Shown: positions 19,907 through 20,120 of the stretch, in pieces | Numbering within the stretch: the first letter of the stretch is position 1 | Layout of the letters: every line of letters starts with the position of its first letter | From: an uncultured Bacilli bacterium | Lineage (GTDB): Bacteria; Bacillota_I; Bacilli_A; RF39; UBA660 | Assembly (NCBI GenBank): GCA_949440065.1 | Contig: CASRZP010000013.1 | Coordinates: forward strand, 1-20,120 | DNA length: 20,120 nt | Reading direction: 5' to 3' | Notes under the pieces: model-generated | Databases searched by the model: none | Seen by the model: the letters and a program-made list of their open reading frames with translations, nothing else | Told to the model about the DNA's origin: nothing | Made by a program: the position numbers and the translations under genes

Positions 19907-20120
19907 ATGGATTACACAAAAATAAATGATTATGAAGTTTTATATTTAGTTAAAGAAAATGATGAAGTTGCGACAGAATTACTATATAAAAAATATCAAC
20001 CATTAATTGATAAAAAGGCGTACTATTATTATCGATTATATCAAAGTAGAGGAATCGATTTAGATGAATTAAAGCAAGAAGGATACGTTGGTTTACAAAA
20101 AGCTTTAAGTCAGTTTGATG
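19907..20120 (+). CDS. sigH: Sigma-70-family RNA polymerase sigma factor, probably SigH, 3' end outside window
   Basis: The first 71 residues of a small sigma factor. The start MDYTKINDYEVLYLVKENDEV is followed by ATELLYKKYQPLIDKKAYYY, the region 2.1 pattern (L-x-x-K-Y-x-P/R-x-I/V). ESLDELKQEG-like GIDLDELKQEGYVGLQKALS follows, which matches region 2.2 (D-x-x-Q-E-G-x-x-G-L-x-K/A) before the window ends. In B. subtilis sigH, which encodes the sigma factor that starts sporulation and competence, lies just after rlmB-yacP, so position and fold agree. The missing part should hold the rest of region 2, with the -10-recognition residues, and region 4. ATG 19907 follows a weak AGTAGGT site that is partly within a hairpin. 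The 'sporulation sigma-H' call rests on synteny and on the sporulation genes nearby. Confidence 0.82.
   Translation, partial: MDYTKINDYEVLYLVKENDEVATELLYKKYQPLIDKKAYYYYRLYQSRGIDLDELKQEGYVGLQKALSQFD

Noticed and set aside
1..20120. CRISPR arrays, insertion sequences, attachment sites, rRNA or tRNA genes
   Set aside because: No regularly spaced repeats, transposase or integrase frames, terminal inverted repeats or RNA-gene signatures were seen.

Overview
This is a low-GC, gene-dense stretch of a Firmicutes (Bacillota) chromosome, probably from near the replication origin. It carries yabG, spoVG, yabP, yabQ and the start of a SigH-like sigma factor, so the lineage descends from endospore formers. 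Gene order follows the Bacillus subtilis series rsmA-yabG-veg ... spoVG ... yabP-yabQ-divIC ... tilS ... ftsH ... dusB-lysS ... clpC ... gltX ... cysS-mrnC-rlmB ... sigH, with most intervening genes missing. The AT-richness, small proteins and losses suggest a reduced-genome Bacilli/Erysipelotrichia-type gut lineage. That placement is an inference. TGA is used as a normal stop, so this is not a Mycoplasma-type genetic code.

Layout. 1-2111: the 3' part of rsmA with a terminator, then yabG and veg (overlapping by 4 bases), then spoVG with its own promoter, leader hairpin and terminator. 2113-2743: the spore-coat-associated pair yabP-yabQ behind a near-consensus sigma-E promoter, closed by a terminator. 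2730-6714: divIC, an unrecognised 97-residue membrane protein, tilS and ftsH. The ftsH product ends in an unusual Rho-N/SAP-like tail. 6729-9831: dusB, an RDD-family membrane protein and lysS, tightly packed. 9860-11591: a YfcC/DcuC-type transporter with its own promoter and terminator, followed by a convergent 67-residue orphan gene with its own promoter, ribosome site and terminator. 11672-14095: clpC, without ctsR-mcsA-mcsB, sharing a bidirectional terminator with the next gene. 14123-15127: an unrecognised minus-strand gene whose best ribosome site and ATG are separated from the main reading frame by an in-frame TGA. 15184-20120: gltX from a strong promoter, then cysS, a YugP-type membrane zinc protease, mrnC, rlmB and the start of sigH.

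The plus-strand backbone is housekeeping: rRNA and tRNA modification (rsmA, rlmB, tilS, dusB), tRNA charging (lysS, gltX, cysS), proteolysis (ftsH, clpC, YugP), division (divIC) and sporulation control. The two minus-strand genes are the only ones unlike that backbone, and they lie where B. subtilis has genes that are absent here. No rRNA, tRNA, CRISPR array, insertion sequence or prophage was seen. No gene-free stretch exceeds 300 bases.
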